NCBI GenBank assembly: GCA_041603235.1
Contig: JBFIES010000002.1
Span: 248,001 to 312,000 of the forward strand
DNA length: 64,000 nucleotides
Source: Panacagrimonas sp041603235
GTDB taxonomy: Bacteria > Pseudomonadota > Gammaproteobacteria > Nevskiales > Nevskiaceae
Direction: 5' to 3'
Positions 25,581 through 34,365 of the stretch are shown piece by piece. Both the position numbers and the translations under genes were made by a program. The first letter of the stretch is position 1. The number at the start of each line of letters is the position of its first letter. The notes under the pieces are model-generated. The model did not search any database. It saw only the letters and a list, made by a program, of their open reading frames with translations, and was not told where the DNA came from.

Positions 25581-27389
25581 CTAAGGCGCTTGGTTCTTAG
25601 CATAGTCCTTATCGTAACGGGGCCCCGCTCTCCTGCTCCGAATCGCGAGCCCGAGTGAAGTCGCCACCTCGGAAATCCATCCTTCTCGCTTCCTGACTTC
25701 CCCGTGCGGCATGCCCACGAGGAGGGCAAGTGTCGTAATCGTGGTGTAGGGGCCTTCTTCAGCGCACTTTCGCAGTTGCCACGTTAGCTTCCTCTCGATG
25801 AAAGCCTCCGAAGCTTCTTCCTCTTCTTTGACCGCCTGAACTGTGAGGGGGATCCTGTCGGGGTCCTTGTAGAACCGGCCGAACAGCTTTACATGGTTTA
25901 GAAGGACGTGTCTGGAAATTCGCTCGGGACGGGTCGTCAGTCCGCGCAGATGTGCCGCATAAGCCCGCACGTCCGCTGCCTTTGCGGCGTCGTCTGCCGA
26001 TAGTTCAGCCCATTGCTGATCGTGATACTCGCGAAGCCGGCGTCTCATCAACCCCCTTCCAGAGGGCGGCAATGTCGCTTCCATCCAATCGCGATCCTGT
26101 TTCATCAGCTGGAAATAGCGATGGCCAACTGTCTTGGCTATCTCCCTGCGCGAGGCGTCCGGATTTGCTCGTACCGCCTCCAGAACTAGCGCTCTGGCCC
26201 CTATGACAGATGCCGCACGCTCAGCCGGAGGTGGCGAGTCAAGCGGATCGGTCGAATCAGTGCTCGATGCCATCCCCGAAGAGGGGGGCTGGCGCTTGGG
26301 AAGAAGGCCTTGCGCCACCGCAGCATTTGTCACTGCAGCGTAGGACCGCTTCAGGACCCGCGCTGCCTCTGCAATCGATCCCTGTTCGCTGAGCACTCTT
26401 GGGAGCTCGGACTCCCAGGTCGGCGGCGGCGGCGCCGCCGACTCCAGATCTGCGATGGAGTCGACGACCAAGCTTGATACGAGAAGCATCTGCAGCGTGT
26501 TAGGCCGATGCTGTCTCTTCAGGAATAGATGCCGGAACCACAACGGATCGACTTCTCCAGCGTCTCGAGAAAACAACGCTCGCGCTTTTTCGTAGTGGAA
26601 CCTCGCGGCGAGCGCCTTGGAGATCGCTGCTAAGTCGATTCCGCCTGCCTTGCGAAATCCCTTGGATATGAGCGCGGAGCGCACCTGAGAAAGGCGGAAG
26701 GAGCATGGGTTCTTGCGAGAGAACTCGAGGGTCTCCGCGTTCGTGCGGGCTACCCAATGAGCCAGGTCATCGTCCAACGAGCAAGATCGATAGGTAGGAG
26801 GGTGGCCCTTCTGAATGCACTCGAGACTTGGAAGTCGCAGGTCGTACGCTGCCGAGACGGTCGGACCGCACTCCCCGCATCCTGAAACGAGCCGAGTGCG
26901 ATGCCTGAAGCAGACAACGACAAATGGAAGTTGATGGCTGATATGCCAGAAGGCGTACCCCAGAGACTTCAGGTCCTCGCTGACGCAATCGGGGCAATAA
27001 ACCATCGACTGATCGGAGATCGCAGCCGGCGAGTTCTGCAATCCCAGGTGCGGGAGGACCCGGCGGTGGGCGCGGTCGCGGATCACCTCTGCGAGCTTCT
27101 TGAGCGCGCGATCGGTGAAGAAGAATGTGAAGTACGGGAGAGCGCTGTGATGGTTGGCCAGGTACTCGACGGAAGACAGAGGATCGTCGGCTGGAAACGC
27201 TTGGGCCGCAGCTAAGAGCCGGAATCCATACAATCCCCCACGGCCACTGCGCGGGCGGTCACCCAATAGCTCCATCTCGGTGACGTATGGGCGAGGATTC
27301 CCCGAGAGAATGTGAAAGCGGCTTACGAGACTGTAGATCGTCTCATCCGGATTTGGATCGTCGACGACGAACTCGAGTCGCTGGCTCAT
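25581..27389 (-). CDS. tniQ: TniQ/TnsD-family target selector (copy 1)
   Basis: 602 residues. The TniQ domain comes first (DETIYSLVSRFHILSGNPRP at residues 15-34 is the typical start), then a zinc-ribbon region with Cys132, Cys135, His152, Cys160, His163, Cys171 and Cys174, then a long C-terminal part with helix-turn-helix-like segments (RREIAKTVGHRYFQLMKQD) as in TnsD proteins. TnsD-like TniQ proteins bind a fixed chromosomal site and recruit TnsC and TnsAB. Its start overlaps the stop of the second tniQ (ATGA), so both are one transcript. It lies about 20 kb from tnsABC. Confidence 0.88.
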   Translation of the reverse strand: MSQRLEFVVDDPNPDETIYSLVSRFHILSGNPRPYVTEMELLGDRPRSGRGGLYGFRLLAAAQAFPADDPLSSVEYLANHHSALPYFTFFFTDRALKKLAEVIRDRAHRRVLPHLGLQNSPAAISDQSMVYCPDCVSEDLKSLGYAFWHISHQLPFVVVCFRHRTRLVSGCGECGPTVSAAYDLRLPSLECIQKGHPPTYRSCSLDDDLAHWVARTNAETLEFSRKNPCSFRLSQVRSALISKGFRKAGGIDLAAISKALAARFHYEKARALFSRDAGEVDPLWFRHLFLKRQHRPNTLQMLLVSSLVVDSIADLESAAPPPPTWESELPRVLSEQGSIAEAARVLKRSYAAVTNAAVAQGLLPKRQPPSSGMASSTDSTDPLDSPPPAERAASVIGARALVLEAVRANPDASRREIAKTVGHRYFQLMKQDRDWMEATLPPSGRGLMRRRLREYHDQQWAELSADDAAKAADVRAYAAHLRGLTTRPERISRHVLLNHVKLFGRFYKDPDRIPLTVQAVKEEEEASEAFIERKLTWQLRKCAEEGPYTTITTLALLVGMPHGEVRKREGWISEVATSLGLAIRSRRAGPRYDKDYAKNQAP

Positions 27390-29317
27390 TTCAGGCGTAG
27401 CGTCCGGCGCGACGCGGCATGATTCAATCCGACACGCTCGTTGAGGATCAATCCCGCTGCGTAGACTTCACCGACGACAAGATCGCGATTCGCACGTAGC
27501 CAGGTCAGGTCCAAACCTGAGGCGTGAACCAGCGCTGTCCATGTCACTCTGGCTTGGCCTTCTGCGAGCTGACTAACCGCCCAGCGGAAGCGGCGCCGGC
27601 GAAAATCGCTCCGGGTCTCCACGACCTCGGCGAGCGCATTTACGGCCAGCGGGCTCTCGTGCCGGTGGTCGTAGTAGCGGGAATAAATTCTCAATCGCCC
27701 GAGGAGACGCGACTGGCTGACGAAAACGGGTGGGGTCTCCTCAAGGGCGATGGACGCCGCCCGGCGGATCATTCCCGCCCACTCGGTGTCGATTGCTGCC
27801 CAGTCCGACTTCGGAGATGAAGATGGAAGCGCCACTCGGCGCCGCGTGGGCGGCTGGGCCGCTCTCGACAAGACTTGATCTCGCCATTGACGGTCGTGTC
27901 GAGCCAGCCACGCAGATGCAAATCTCACATGCTTCAGCGCTTCTGCTCTGGTTGGATGGCTTCGAAGCGCCGCCGTCAACGCCTCACGATACCTAATGCG
28001 CTTCTCGTTCAGCCTCATGTCCCAGACCTGTTTGGCAAGGACTGGATCCGCCATCATTACGTTGCGGACGGTCGTCACGGAAGTGCCGAGTCGGCGCGCC
28101 ACCGCGCTCGGCGCGCCACCTTCCATCAACGCCTGTCGAATCGCTTCATGACGTAGCACGGCATGTCGAGCGGGTGCGTGTGTCTTGACCTCATGCCCAT
28201 GCTGCACCAGGACGTCGCGAACCTGTGCCCACGGAATCTTCAACGAGTTCGCCACGCCCCTTATCGATCGCTGCTTGTCGTAGAGCTCGCAGATTGCCGA
28301 AGTCATCGGGTGCTTCGGCGCAGGGGTCGGGGGGGAGACCTTTGCAACCGCGCGCTGGCTGGCCTCCAGGGTGTACAAGAGGCAGAGCACCCGGGCCGTA
28401 TTGAGCCGCTTTGGTTTTGACGACAGCATCGGGCGCAGCCAGCGTGAAATGTTCGGTCCGCCCAATGACGCGAGCACGTTGGGCTCGAGATGGATCCGCA
28501 TCGCGGCGATCAACGACGCGAGATCGACGCTCGTGCGTCTGACGAACCCCGCCGCCGTGACAGCGTCGCGTAAGTGTAAGGCGTCGCTCTGGCCAACCCC
28601 CGAGCGAACTTCCCGAAGTGCATTGACGGAGGCGACCGCGAACCAAATATCGAAGTCCTCGTTCCCTGATCCCGTGACTTCCAAAGGACTGGCTTCTCCG
28701 CACGGACAAGCGTCGCCTGGAAGCGCGAGCACAAAGCCGTCAGGAACTAGGGGCCCGCACGTCGCGCATCCGGTTATCAGTGGTACCCGATGTTCATGGC
28801 ACCACTTCACAAGCGGTAGCTGGTGCCGCAGTCGCCAAATGCCCGTTCCCAGCGTGCTGCGATCGCGTTCCAGGCACTTTGGGCAGTACGCCAGAATAGG
28901 GGCCTCGTCGCTGGCGGGAATCAGAGCGGCACCAACCGTCGCCCGCAGACCTCGCGTCCCACTCTCCAAGTAGATGTCTAGCGCCCTTTGGCGTTCAGCA
29001 TCCGAGTAGTGGCGAGTATGGAAGTCGAAGGTCGTGTGATCTCGGATCAGACGCTTCAAGCTTCGACCTGGGTGGCCGAATGGAAAGGCGCGCGACAGGG
29101 CCACCATGCCGCTCGGGCATCCCTGTATGGGGTTACGGCGCATGGACGGTCCGAAGATCTCGGCGATTGTGACCTGCCGATTCGGGTTCCCACAGAGACG
29201 GTGATGGCGGACGATGCCTGAGTAGATCATCTCACCGGGAACGAGATCGGGAAAATCATCGAGCACAACTACGCCGTCTTTTCGGCGGCGAGCAATTGCA
29301 CACTCTTCCTTTCTCAT
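27386..29317 (-). CDS. tniQ: TniQ/TnsD-family target selector (copy 2)
   Basis: About 643 residues from the ATG at 29317. The TniQ start is VPGEMIYSGIVRHHRLCGNPN. The zinc-binding cluster has Cys145, Cys148, His165, Cys173, His176, Cys184, Cys187 and a further CPC at about 204-206. Repeated DNA-binding helix-turn-helix segments (EAIRQALMEGGAPSAVARRLGTSVTTVRNVM; RSHPTRAEALKH) follow in the C-terminal half. It is clearly homologous to copy 1 but diverged, so the two probably recognise different targets or work as a pair. A longer frame runs to 29497, but its first 60 residues are not family-like. Confidence 0.85.
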   Translation of the reverse strand: MRKEECAIARRRKDGVVVLDDFPDLVPGEMIYSGIVRHHRLCGNPNRQVTIAEIFGPSMRRNPIQGCPSGMVALSRAFPFGHPGRSLKRLIRDHTTFDFHTRHYSDAERQRALDIYLESGTRGLRATVGAALIPASDEAPILAYCPKCLERDRSTLGTGIWRLRHQLPLVKWCHEHRVPLITGCATCGPLVPDGFVLALPGDACPCGEASPLEVTGSGNEDFDIWFAVASVNALREVRSGVGQSDALHLRDAVTAAGFVRRTSVDLASLIAAMRIHLEPNVLASLGGPNISRWLRPMLSSKPKRLNTARVLCLLYTLEASQRAVAKVSPPTPAPKHPMTSAICELYDKQRSIRGVANSLKIPWAQVRDVLVQHGHEVKTHAPARHAVLRHEAIRQALMEGGAPSAVARRLGTSVTTVRNVMMADPVLAKQVWDMRLNEKRIRYREALTAALRSHPTRAEALKHVRFASAWLARHDRQWRDQVLSRAAQPPTRRRVALPSSSPKSDWAAIDTEWAGMIRRAASIALEETPPVFVSQSRLLGRLRIYSRYYDHRHESPLAVNALAEVVETRSDFRRRRFRWAVSQLAEGQARVTWTALVHASGLDLTWLRANRDLVVGEVYAAGLILNERVGLNHAASRRTLRLK

Positions 29318-29872
29318 GACAATAGGTAGGGCAAAGTGAGCGGCACATGGTGCCGATGCGTGCGCACCTGACCTGCTCCCAATATTGTAGCCATCGAGGC
29401 GGTGAGTTTTTCTGACCGGCGGTGATGAAAGTATTGGCAGACGATTAAAGGAAGCGGTGAGTGGCTTGAGATTGCAGTTGCAGCAGTGTGCTGACACCAG
29501 CGCACGACCCCATTGTCTCGTGTCAGTTTATTGCACTCCTCAACGAAGTCGGGAGAAATCCTTCATCGCTGCGATCAGGGGCTCCGGGGCGATTGCCAGC
29601 CCTAAGCTGACGGATGCGCCTTTCAGCCTTTATTGGCGGATTGTGCGCATTGCCGTCGTAACGAGATGACCGGATTGGGGCGGTCCGATCTAGGATGCGG
29701 GATCAGAATATCTGGCAGATGCCAGAACTGAAGGTTGGGTCCTGCTCGCCCGAAAGCTGAGTTAAACTTCGAGTTGCTGCGGCCGAGCCGTTTGCGCTGT
29801 TACGCGGCACCAAATGCGCAAGTCCCAGCTTATCCAGCACGTCCTATTCTCATTACCCGGAGCCACAACAGC
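29318..29872. other. intergenic region between tniQ genes and the catabolic island
   Basis: About 555 bp that should hold the tniQ promoter and the promoter of the DUF1330 gene. I looked for internal transposon ends (TGAACCG-type sites) and found none. No gene was seen. Confidence 0.5.
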
Positions 29873-30154
29873 GTGTCCGCCTACCTCATCGCTTTTAGCA
29901 AGATCAAAGATCCCGCTCTCGCCACGGAATATTCTTCAAAAGCGGGTCCGACGGTAATCGCAGCTGGAGGCAAAGTGATTACGAAAGGAAAGATTTTCCC
30001 CCTTGATGGAGCTCTCGACGTCGACGCCGCCCTGATTGTCCAGTTCGATGACCGAGCCTCTCTCGAACGATGGCACCAGTCCGCAGAGTATCAGGCGTTG
30101 ATTCCATTACGAGACAAGGCCCTGGACGCTACATTCGTCTCGGTCGATGGTTGA
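29873..30154 (+). CDS. DUF1330 family protein
   Basis: A 93-residue ferredoxin-like alpha/beta protein (YLIAFSKIKDPALATEYSSKAGPTVIAAGGKVITKG...ERWHQSAEYQALIPLRDKA), matching DUF1330. These small dimeric proteins are of unknown function, related to antibiotic-biosynthesis monooxygenase-like folds, and are often found beside catabolic genes. I chose GTG 29873 with GGAG upstream; this gives the family length. A strong terminator follows. Confidence 0.75.
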   Translation: MSAYLIAFSKIKDPALATEYSSKAGPTVIAAGGKVITKGKIFPLDGALDVDAALIVQFDDRASLERWHQSAEYQALIPLRDKALDATFVSVDG

Positions 30155-30180
30155 GAAGGACTCTTTTACAGCCTAAAAAA

Positions 30181-30212
30181 AGGGTCAACGATCAGATGTT
30201 GACCCTATTTTT
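30181..30212. terminator. bidirectional terminator
   Basis: Stem AGGGTCAAC / GTTGACCCT with an 8-nt loop, preceded by a run of A and followed by ATTTTT, so it works for the DUF1330 gene on + and may serve the phaCZ operon on -. A second, imperfect dyad (about 30228-30262) lies before the phaZ stop. Confidence 0.8.
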
Positions 30213-30315
30213 CTCCCAACAGTCGAAGTCTCAGTGAGTCACTGTCACTGATAGTGAATGACTGTCTATGCGCCAGCATTTGTCTGACACTACAGACCAG
30301 CGAGTCCGTTGATAT

Positions 30316-31194
30316 TTAACCGTTCGTGCGGATCAGCCATTCATCTATCGACTGTGCCGTCTCTTTGGGGCTCTGGGTCATGAATAGATGCCCGCCGCCC
30401 GTGACGACTTTCATCTCTGCACCGGGAATTAAGTGCGTAAGGATCTTCGCGTTCGCCAAACGAATAAGCGGGTCATCGTCACCACTCATGACCAAGGTTC
30501 GGCATCTCAAATCGCGGAGCCACGGCAAGCTGCTAAATCCCCACATAGTCATTAACTGTTGCGCATAAGCAACATATCGGGGCGGGATGATGACGCGCGC
30601 ATGGCTCTTCGCCGACTCCGGCGAATTTCTCATTTCTCCACCATAAATGGTATGAGCGTTGTCGGCCATGAAACGCCTCGAAATGAAACGCCGTGGTGTC
30701 GTCATCAAAGCCATGGCTCGAAATTTCCCTGGAATCATCGTTATGCCGGGGCTCGTCGCCATTAGTAAAAGGTGCGTTACGCGACTTGGGTAGTCCCGTG
30801 CAATCTGCTGCGCCAAGCCGCCACCCCACGACACACCCCCGACTATTATCTCTTCGCTGAAGCCGGCCGCTTCCATTACCTTCATCGCCAGCCTAGAGTA
30901 GAACTTAAACGTGGGAACAAACCCTCGGCATTCAGACCCACCCGTGCCAGGCACGTCGAACACCACCACCGGCCGCTCTGAAAGTTCGCGAATCAGAGGC
31001 GTTGTTAGTTCAAGATTCGAGCCAATACCGTTGCAAATGAGCAACGGCGTGCCCGTGCCATGGCGCTTTGCGTACCGAACCCTGTGCCCGCCAAACTTCG
31101 CAAAGCAGATTTGCAGTCCCGCGGCTTTGTGACTTTCAACCAATAGCTCGCGTCGCTTTTCCGACAGATGCTGCCAGGCGTCATAGTCAGCCAT
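30316..31194 (-). CDS. phaZ: intracellular PHA depolymerase (PhaZ-type alpha/beta hydrolase)
   Basis: About 292 residues. The nucleophile elbow GGVSWGGGLAQQ (Ser in G-x-S-W-G-G), the oxyanion region LLICNGIGSNLELTTPL, the acid Asp in VMSGDDDPLI and the His in VTGGGHLFM match Pseudomonas-type medium-chain PHA depolymerases closely in order and spacing. It frees 3-hydroxyacids from stored polyester. It overlaps the end of phaC by a few bases, as in the phaC-phaZ order of pseudomonads. Starts at 31200 or 31215 are also open. Confidence 0.85.
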   Translation of the reverse strand: MADYDAWQHLSEKRRELLVESHKAAGLQICFAKFGGHRVRYAKRHGTGTPLLICNGIGSNLELTTPLIRELSERPVVVFDVPGTGGSECRGFVPTFKFYSRLAMKVMEAAGFSEEIIVGGVSWGGGLAQQIARDYPSRVTHLLLMATSPGITMIPGKFRAMALMTTPRRFISRRFMADNAHTIYGGEMRNSPESAKSHARVIIPPRYVAYAQQLMTMWGFSSLPWLRDLRCRTLVMSGDDDPLIRLANAKILTHLIPGAEMKVVTGGGHLFMTQSPKETAQSIDEWLIRTNG

Positions 31195-32896
31195 GAACAT
31201 ATGTCCCAGGCGCATCCTCCAATGCCGGATAACCTTCGGTTCCCAGGCTCTCCGGTGCCGGCACCTCCGGACCTGAGCGCGCCTCTAACCATGGATGCCA
31301 GTGCAGCCACCAACTGCCCGAGACACGCTCTGCATTCGCTTTCCATTCATCTGCATTGGCACGGCCATCCATAGTGGAGGTAGTCCAATACTCGGATTTC
31401 GGATTGCCAGGCGGGTTCAGGATACTTTGCATGTGCCCACTGTTGGATAGGACAAAAGTTGAGCGCCCGCCAAGAATCTGGGTGCTTCTAAAGCAAGCTC
31501 GCCACGGTGTTATGTGGTCGGTTGTTCCGCCGACGATGTAGTTGTCACACTCAATGCGCCTCAGATCGACTGGGACACCATGCAGTCGCAATGCACCGGC
31601 CCGGGTTAAGGCGTTCGTCTTGTAGATATCCAGAAATTCAGCGTGCAGACGCGCGGGTAGACGGGTGACATCGTTGTTCCAATAAAGAACATCGAATGCC
31701 GGCGCCTTGTTCCCCAATAGAGTGTTGTTCACCCAGTAACCCCAAATCAGGTCTCGCGAACGCAGCCAAGCGAAGGCCGTTGCCATGTCTCGCCCATCCA
31801 ATACGCCACGATCCTGGCTGTACTGTTTTGCACGCTCAATAGACCTCTCACTAGCGAAAACGCCGAGGCCCGTTTCGCCGAGCATTTCTGTATCCAGAAC
31901 ACTGACCATCAAGGTCATGCTATTCACGCGATGGTCACCGACTGCAATTCGGGCAGCGACATAAGACGCAAGCGTAATGCCCCCTGCGCACGCCCCCAAG
32001 ACATTGACCTTGTTCTGAGCGCACACATTACAAACAACCGAGACTGCCATTTCGATGGCGGCAGAGTACTCGGACAATCCCCAGTCCCTTTCCTCCGCGT
32101 TTGGATTTTTCCAGCTAATAGCGAACACCTGGAAGCCAGCGTTGAGTAGACCGGCGATGACGCTCTTTTCCGGACTCAGATCAAAAATATAGAATTTATT
32201 GATCTGAGGAGGCACGATCAAAAGGGGTATCGACTTCACATGACTGGTCGCCGGCTGGTACTGGATCATCTCCATGACTTCAGAGCGAAATACGACAGAG
32301 CCAGCGCTGCACGCAACATTCTGTCCGACAGAAAATTTGCTTTTATCGACCTGGGAAGGGAGTCCGCGGTTATCCCTGAGGTCACTTAAGAAATTTCGTA
32401 ACCCCGCCAAGCCGCTTTTGCCTTTGGTTTCCTTAAACTTGCGAAGCGCGACCGGCTGCCAGGGGAAGTTCGTCGGTGCAATCGCTTCATTGAAAAGGCT
32501 GCACAGAAAAGCTAGGCGCGTGCGCGTGAAGGGGCTCACATGTTGTTGTGATTCGACCCAGTTCTCCGTCCCCGTCACCCACGCTAGATACCACTGCAAC
32601 CAAATCCGATAGGCCATCTCCTCCTTCCAGGCAGGGTCGGCGAATCTACGGTCTTTTGGGTGGGGCGCAAGCTCTGACTGATTACGAAGGGCTTTCGCCC
32701 ACTCTCCAGCTACACCCCTCGCTGAAGAGTAAGCTAATCGAGGTTCTTTCATGAGGATGCCGATAGCGCGTCCCGCTTCACGTACCACATCGGGCAGTCC
32801 GAAATTCGTAGTGGGGTTGGGGCCAAGAATGACCTCTGCCCCATGATCATCTACCGCTTCCTGTGCTTCGTACCCCCGCCGCCGTTTCCTGTTCAT
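31187..32896 (-). CDS. phaC: class II (medium-chain) poly(hydroxyalkanoate) synthase
   Basis: A 569-residue alpha/beta-fold polymerase. The lipase-like box LGACAGG carries the catalytic Cys, with VGGTTDHITPW (catalytic Asp) and NSGHMQSILNPPGNPKS (catalytic His). Length and sequence style match class II PhaC of pseudomonads, which polymerises 3-hydroxyacyl-CoA of C6-C14. Here it is followed by phaZ and preceded by a broken MaoC-type hydratase, and acyl-CoA genes nearby could supply monomers. No phaD, phaF or phaI was seen, so granule proteins must come from elsewhere. Confidence 0.9.
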   Translation of the reverse strand: MNRKRRRGYEAQEAVDDHGAEVILGPNPTTNFGLPDVVREAGRAIGILMKEPRLAYSSARGVAGEWAKALRNQSELAPHPKDRRFADPAWKEEMAYRIWLQWYLAWVTGTENWVESQQHVSPFTRTRLAFLCSLFNEAIAPTNFPWQPVALRKFKETKGKSGLAGLRNFLSDLRDNRGLPSQVDKSKFSVGQNVACSAGSVVFRSEVMEMIQYQPATSHVKSIPLLIVPPQINKFYIFDLSPEKSVIAGLLNAGFQVFAISWKNPNAEERDWGLSEYSAAIEMAVSVVCNVCAQNKVNVLGACAGGITLASYVAARIAVGDHRVNSMTLMVSVLDTEMLGETGLGVFASERSIERAKQYSQDRGVLDGRDMATAFAWLRSRDLIWGYWVNNTLLGNKAPAFDVLYWNNDVTRLPARLHAEFLDIYKTNALTRAGALRLHGVPVDLRRIECDNYIVGGTTDHITPWRACFRSTQILGGRSTFVLSNSGHMQSILNPPGNPKSEYWTTSTMDGRANADEWKANAERVSGSWWLHWHPWLEARSGPEVPAPESLGTEGYPALEDAPGTYVHG

Positions 32897-33370
32897 TAGG
32901 CCGCACCGAAAATCATCACTGAGATTTCGCCGGTCAATGCGGGAGCATCTTCCCCTTCGATTTCCAGCGTCGTGATCGCGGGAACGAGGGTCCGCTCTGG
33001 ACCCTTGCTTTGAATCGAGCCAAGCTTCACTCGCGCGCGGACCCTCGCATTTACCCTTACTGGTGCCTTGAACCTGACGTTGTCTAAGCCTGCATTTACG
33101 GCCTGCCTGGCTCCCGCAGGTACCACGCCCATTCCCATGAGCAACTGAGCCAGCAGTGACAGCGTCAGAAATCCGTGAGCGATCGGCGCGCCGAATGGGC
33201 TCTCAGTTTTGCATCGTTATACATCCACGTGGATCCGCTGATGATCCCCGGTACAAGACGCGAATTCGTTGATCTGCTCTTGGGTGATGGTCGTCCATTC
33301 GCTGACGACAAAGTCCTTGCCTGACCATTCGCCCAGGTTCCCTAGACCATATGCTATGCGTTCCACCACG
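32896..33370 (-). pseudogene. MaoC/PhaJ-like enoyl-CoA hydratase with in-frame stop
   Basis: Reading left from the GTG at 33370 (GGGAG upstream) gives a MaoC-type hot-dog protein: GEWSGKDFVVSEWTTITQEQ, then the hydratase motif FASCTGDHQRIHVDV, then a TAA at 33217-33219, then in the same frame KTESPFGAPIAHGFLTLSLLAQLL and the rest to 32896. One codon (probably once GAA) is now TAA, so the enzyme is cut after the first half of its active site. R-specific hydratases of this kind feed 3-hydroxyacyl-CoA to PhaC. The remaining ATG at 33144 could only give a fragment. Confidence 0.75.
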
Positions 33371-33584
33371 CACTCCCTTTACGGCACGCTGTTTTATGTG
33401 ACCCCCAATGTGATTGCGTGCTTTCGCCGCAGGCATGGGAACTCGGTGAGAAAATCATGCCTAGGAATGAGCCAGGAATAACCTGTCCAAGGTATGGAGC
33501 ATCATCCTGAAGGGGGATGCAGGACTCCGGGGGTACAGGCCCAAAAGAGCCTCTTTAGTAGACCGCAGCGTGTTGGACGCGCAA
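33371..33584. other. intergenic region
   Basis: About 210 bp between the broken hydratase start and the TetR gene end, both leftward. No gene or strong terminator was seen. Confidence 0.4.
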
Positions 33585-34280
33585 CTACTTAGTGCCCTTG
33601 CGCTTCCTAACTGGCGGCGCAGTGAGCATGGAAATTGTTCCTTTCGATGGCCGTGCCATTAACATGCTTTCAAAAGAATCGACCAGACTAGGCAGAGCCG
33701 ATTCAGTTGCCCAAAGCCTATCTCCGTCCCCGGCATCCTGATTGGCCTCCCATGCGGCCAGGGCGGCGTTTCCGTAGATCCCGACCAAAGACAGTCTCTG
33801 ATCGAGCAGTTCGGCCGGAAGGTTATTCAAGATAGCTCTCAAATGGGCCAAGCATCTGCGATAGCCCAAATTCCACTGGTCATCGAGCGCATCACGCAAT
33901 AGGCGCCGGTGGTTGAGCTGAAGGTTAGCGATCATCCGTATATAGCTAGGCTCACCGGTCTTCAGCCCGAGATTGAGCATTGGTTCAATGAGCGCGTAAA
34001 GGACGTTGCGAAGAGTGACGGACCCGTCCGACTCCATCTTGTTCAACATTGCTTGGCGCTCTTCGTCAATCAGACGTGCGCCGTCAACAATCAGCTCCTT
34101 GATCAGCGCCTCTTTGGTGCCGAAGTAGTAGCGCAAAGAGGCGCTATTTCGCTGACCAGCAGCGGTCACGATGTCTTGGATCGTGACGCCATCCAACCCC
34201 CTTTTTGCGAACAAACGTTGCGCCTGCTGTTTCAGCAGCGCTCGCGTCTCAGCTCCATCGGCGCGCAAAGGTTTGGGCAT
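33585..34280 (-). CDS. TetR-family regulator
   Basis: 231 residues. The N-terminal helix-turn-helix is TRALLKQQAQRLFAKRGLDGVTIQDIVTAAGQRNSASLRYYFGTKEALI, a textbook TetR signature, followed by a helical ligand-binding domain. It is divergent from the fused monooxygenase-hydrolase gene with 85 bp between starts. Three tandem 18-bp repeats there are its probable operators. Likely role: repressor of the fusion gene and of itself. Confidence 0.87.
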   Translation of the reverse strand: MPKPLRADGAETRALLKQQAQRLFAKRGLDGVTIQDIVTAAGQRNSASLRYYFGTKEALIKELIVDGARLIDEERQAMLNKMESDGSVTLRNVLYALIEPMLNLGLKTGEPSYIRMIANLQLNHRRLLRDALDDQWNLGYRRCLAHLRAILNNLPAELLDQRLSLVGIYGNAALAAWEANQDAGDGDRLWATESALPSLVDSFESMLMARPSKGTISMLTAPPVRKRKGTK

Positions 34281-34302
34281 GTGGTTACTTTACCATCTGC
34301 AC

Positions 34303-34352
34303 TTACTTAACTATAGTGCGTTACTTAACTATAATGCGTTATCTAACTATGG
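34303..34352. promoter_or_regulatory. tandem 18-bp repeats, probable TetR operators
   Basis: TTACTTAACTATAGTGCG (34303) is followed at once by TTACTTAACTATAATGCG (34321) and a third partial copy TTATCTAACTATGG (34339). Each junction makes a TAAC-8-GTTA half-palindrome (34308-34323, 34326-34341). The array fills the gap between the divergent TetR and monooxygenase genes and reaches the GGAGAA ribosome site. Confidence 0.75.
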
Positions 34353-34365
34353 AGAATTAACTAAT

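Noticed and set aside
29500..29545. Possible internal transposon end (TGTCTCGTGTCAGTTTATTGC) upstream of the tniQ genes
   Set aside because: It starts TGT and looks vaguely like TnsB-site sequence, but lacks the TGAACCG core shared by both real ends, and no partner end or duplication was found.
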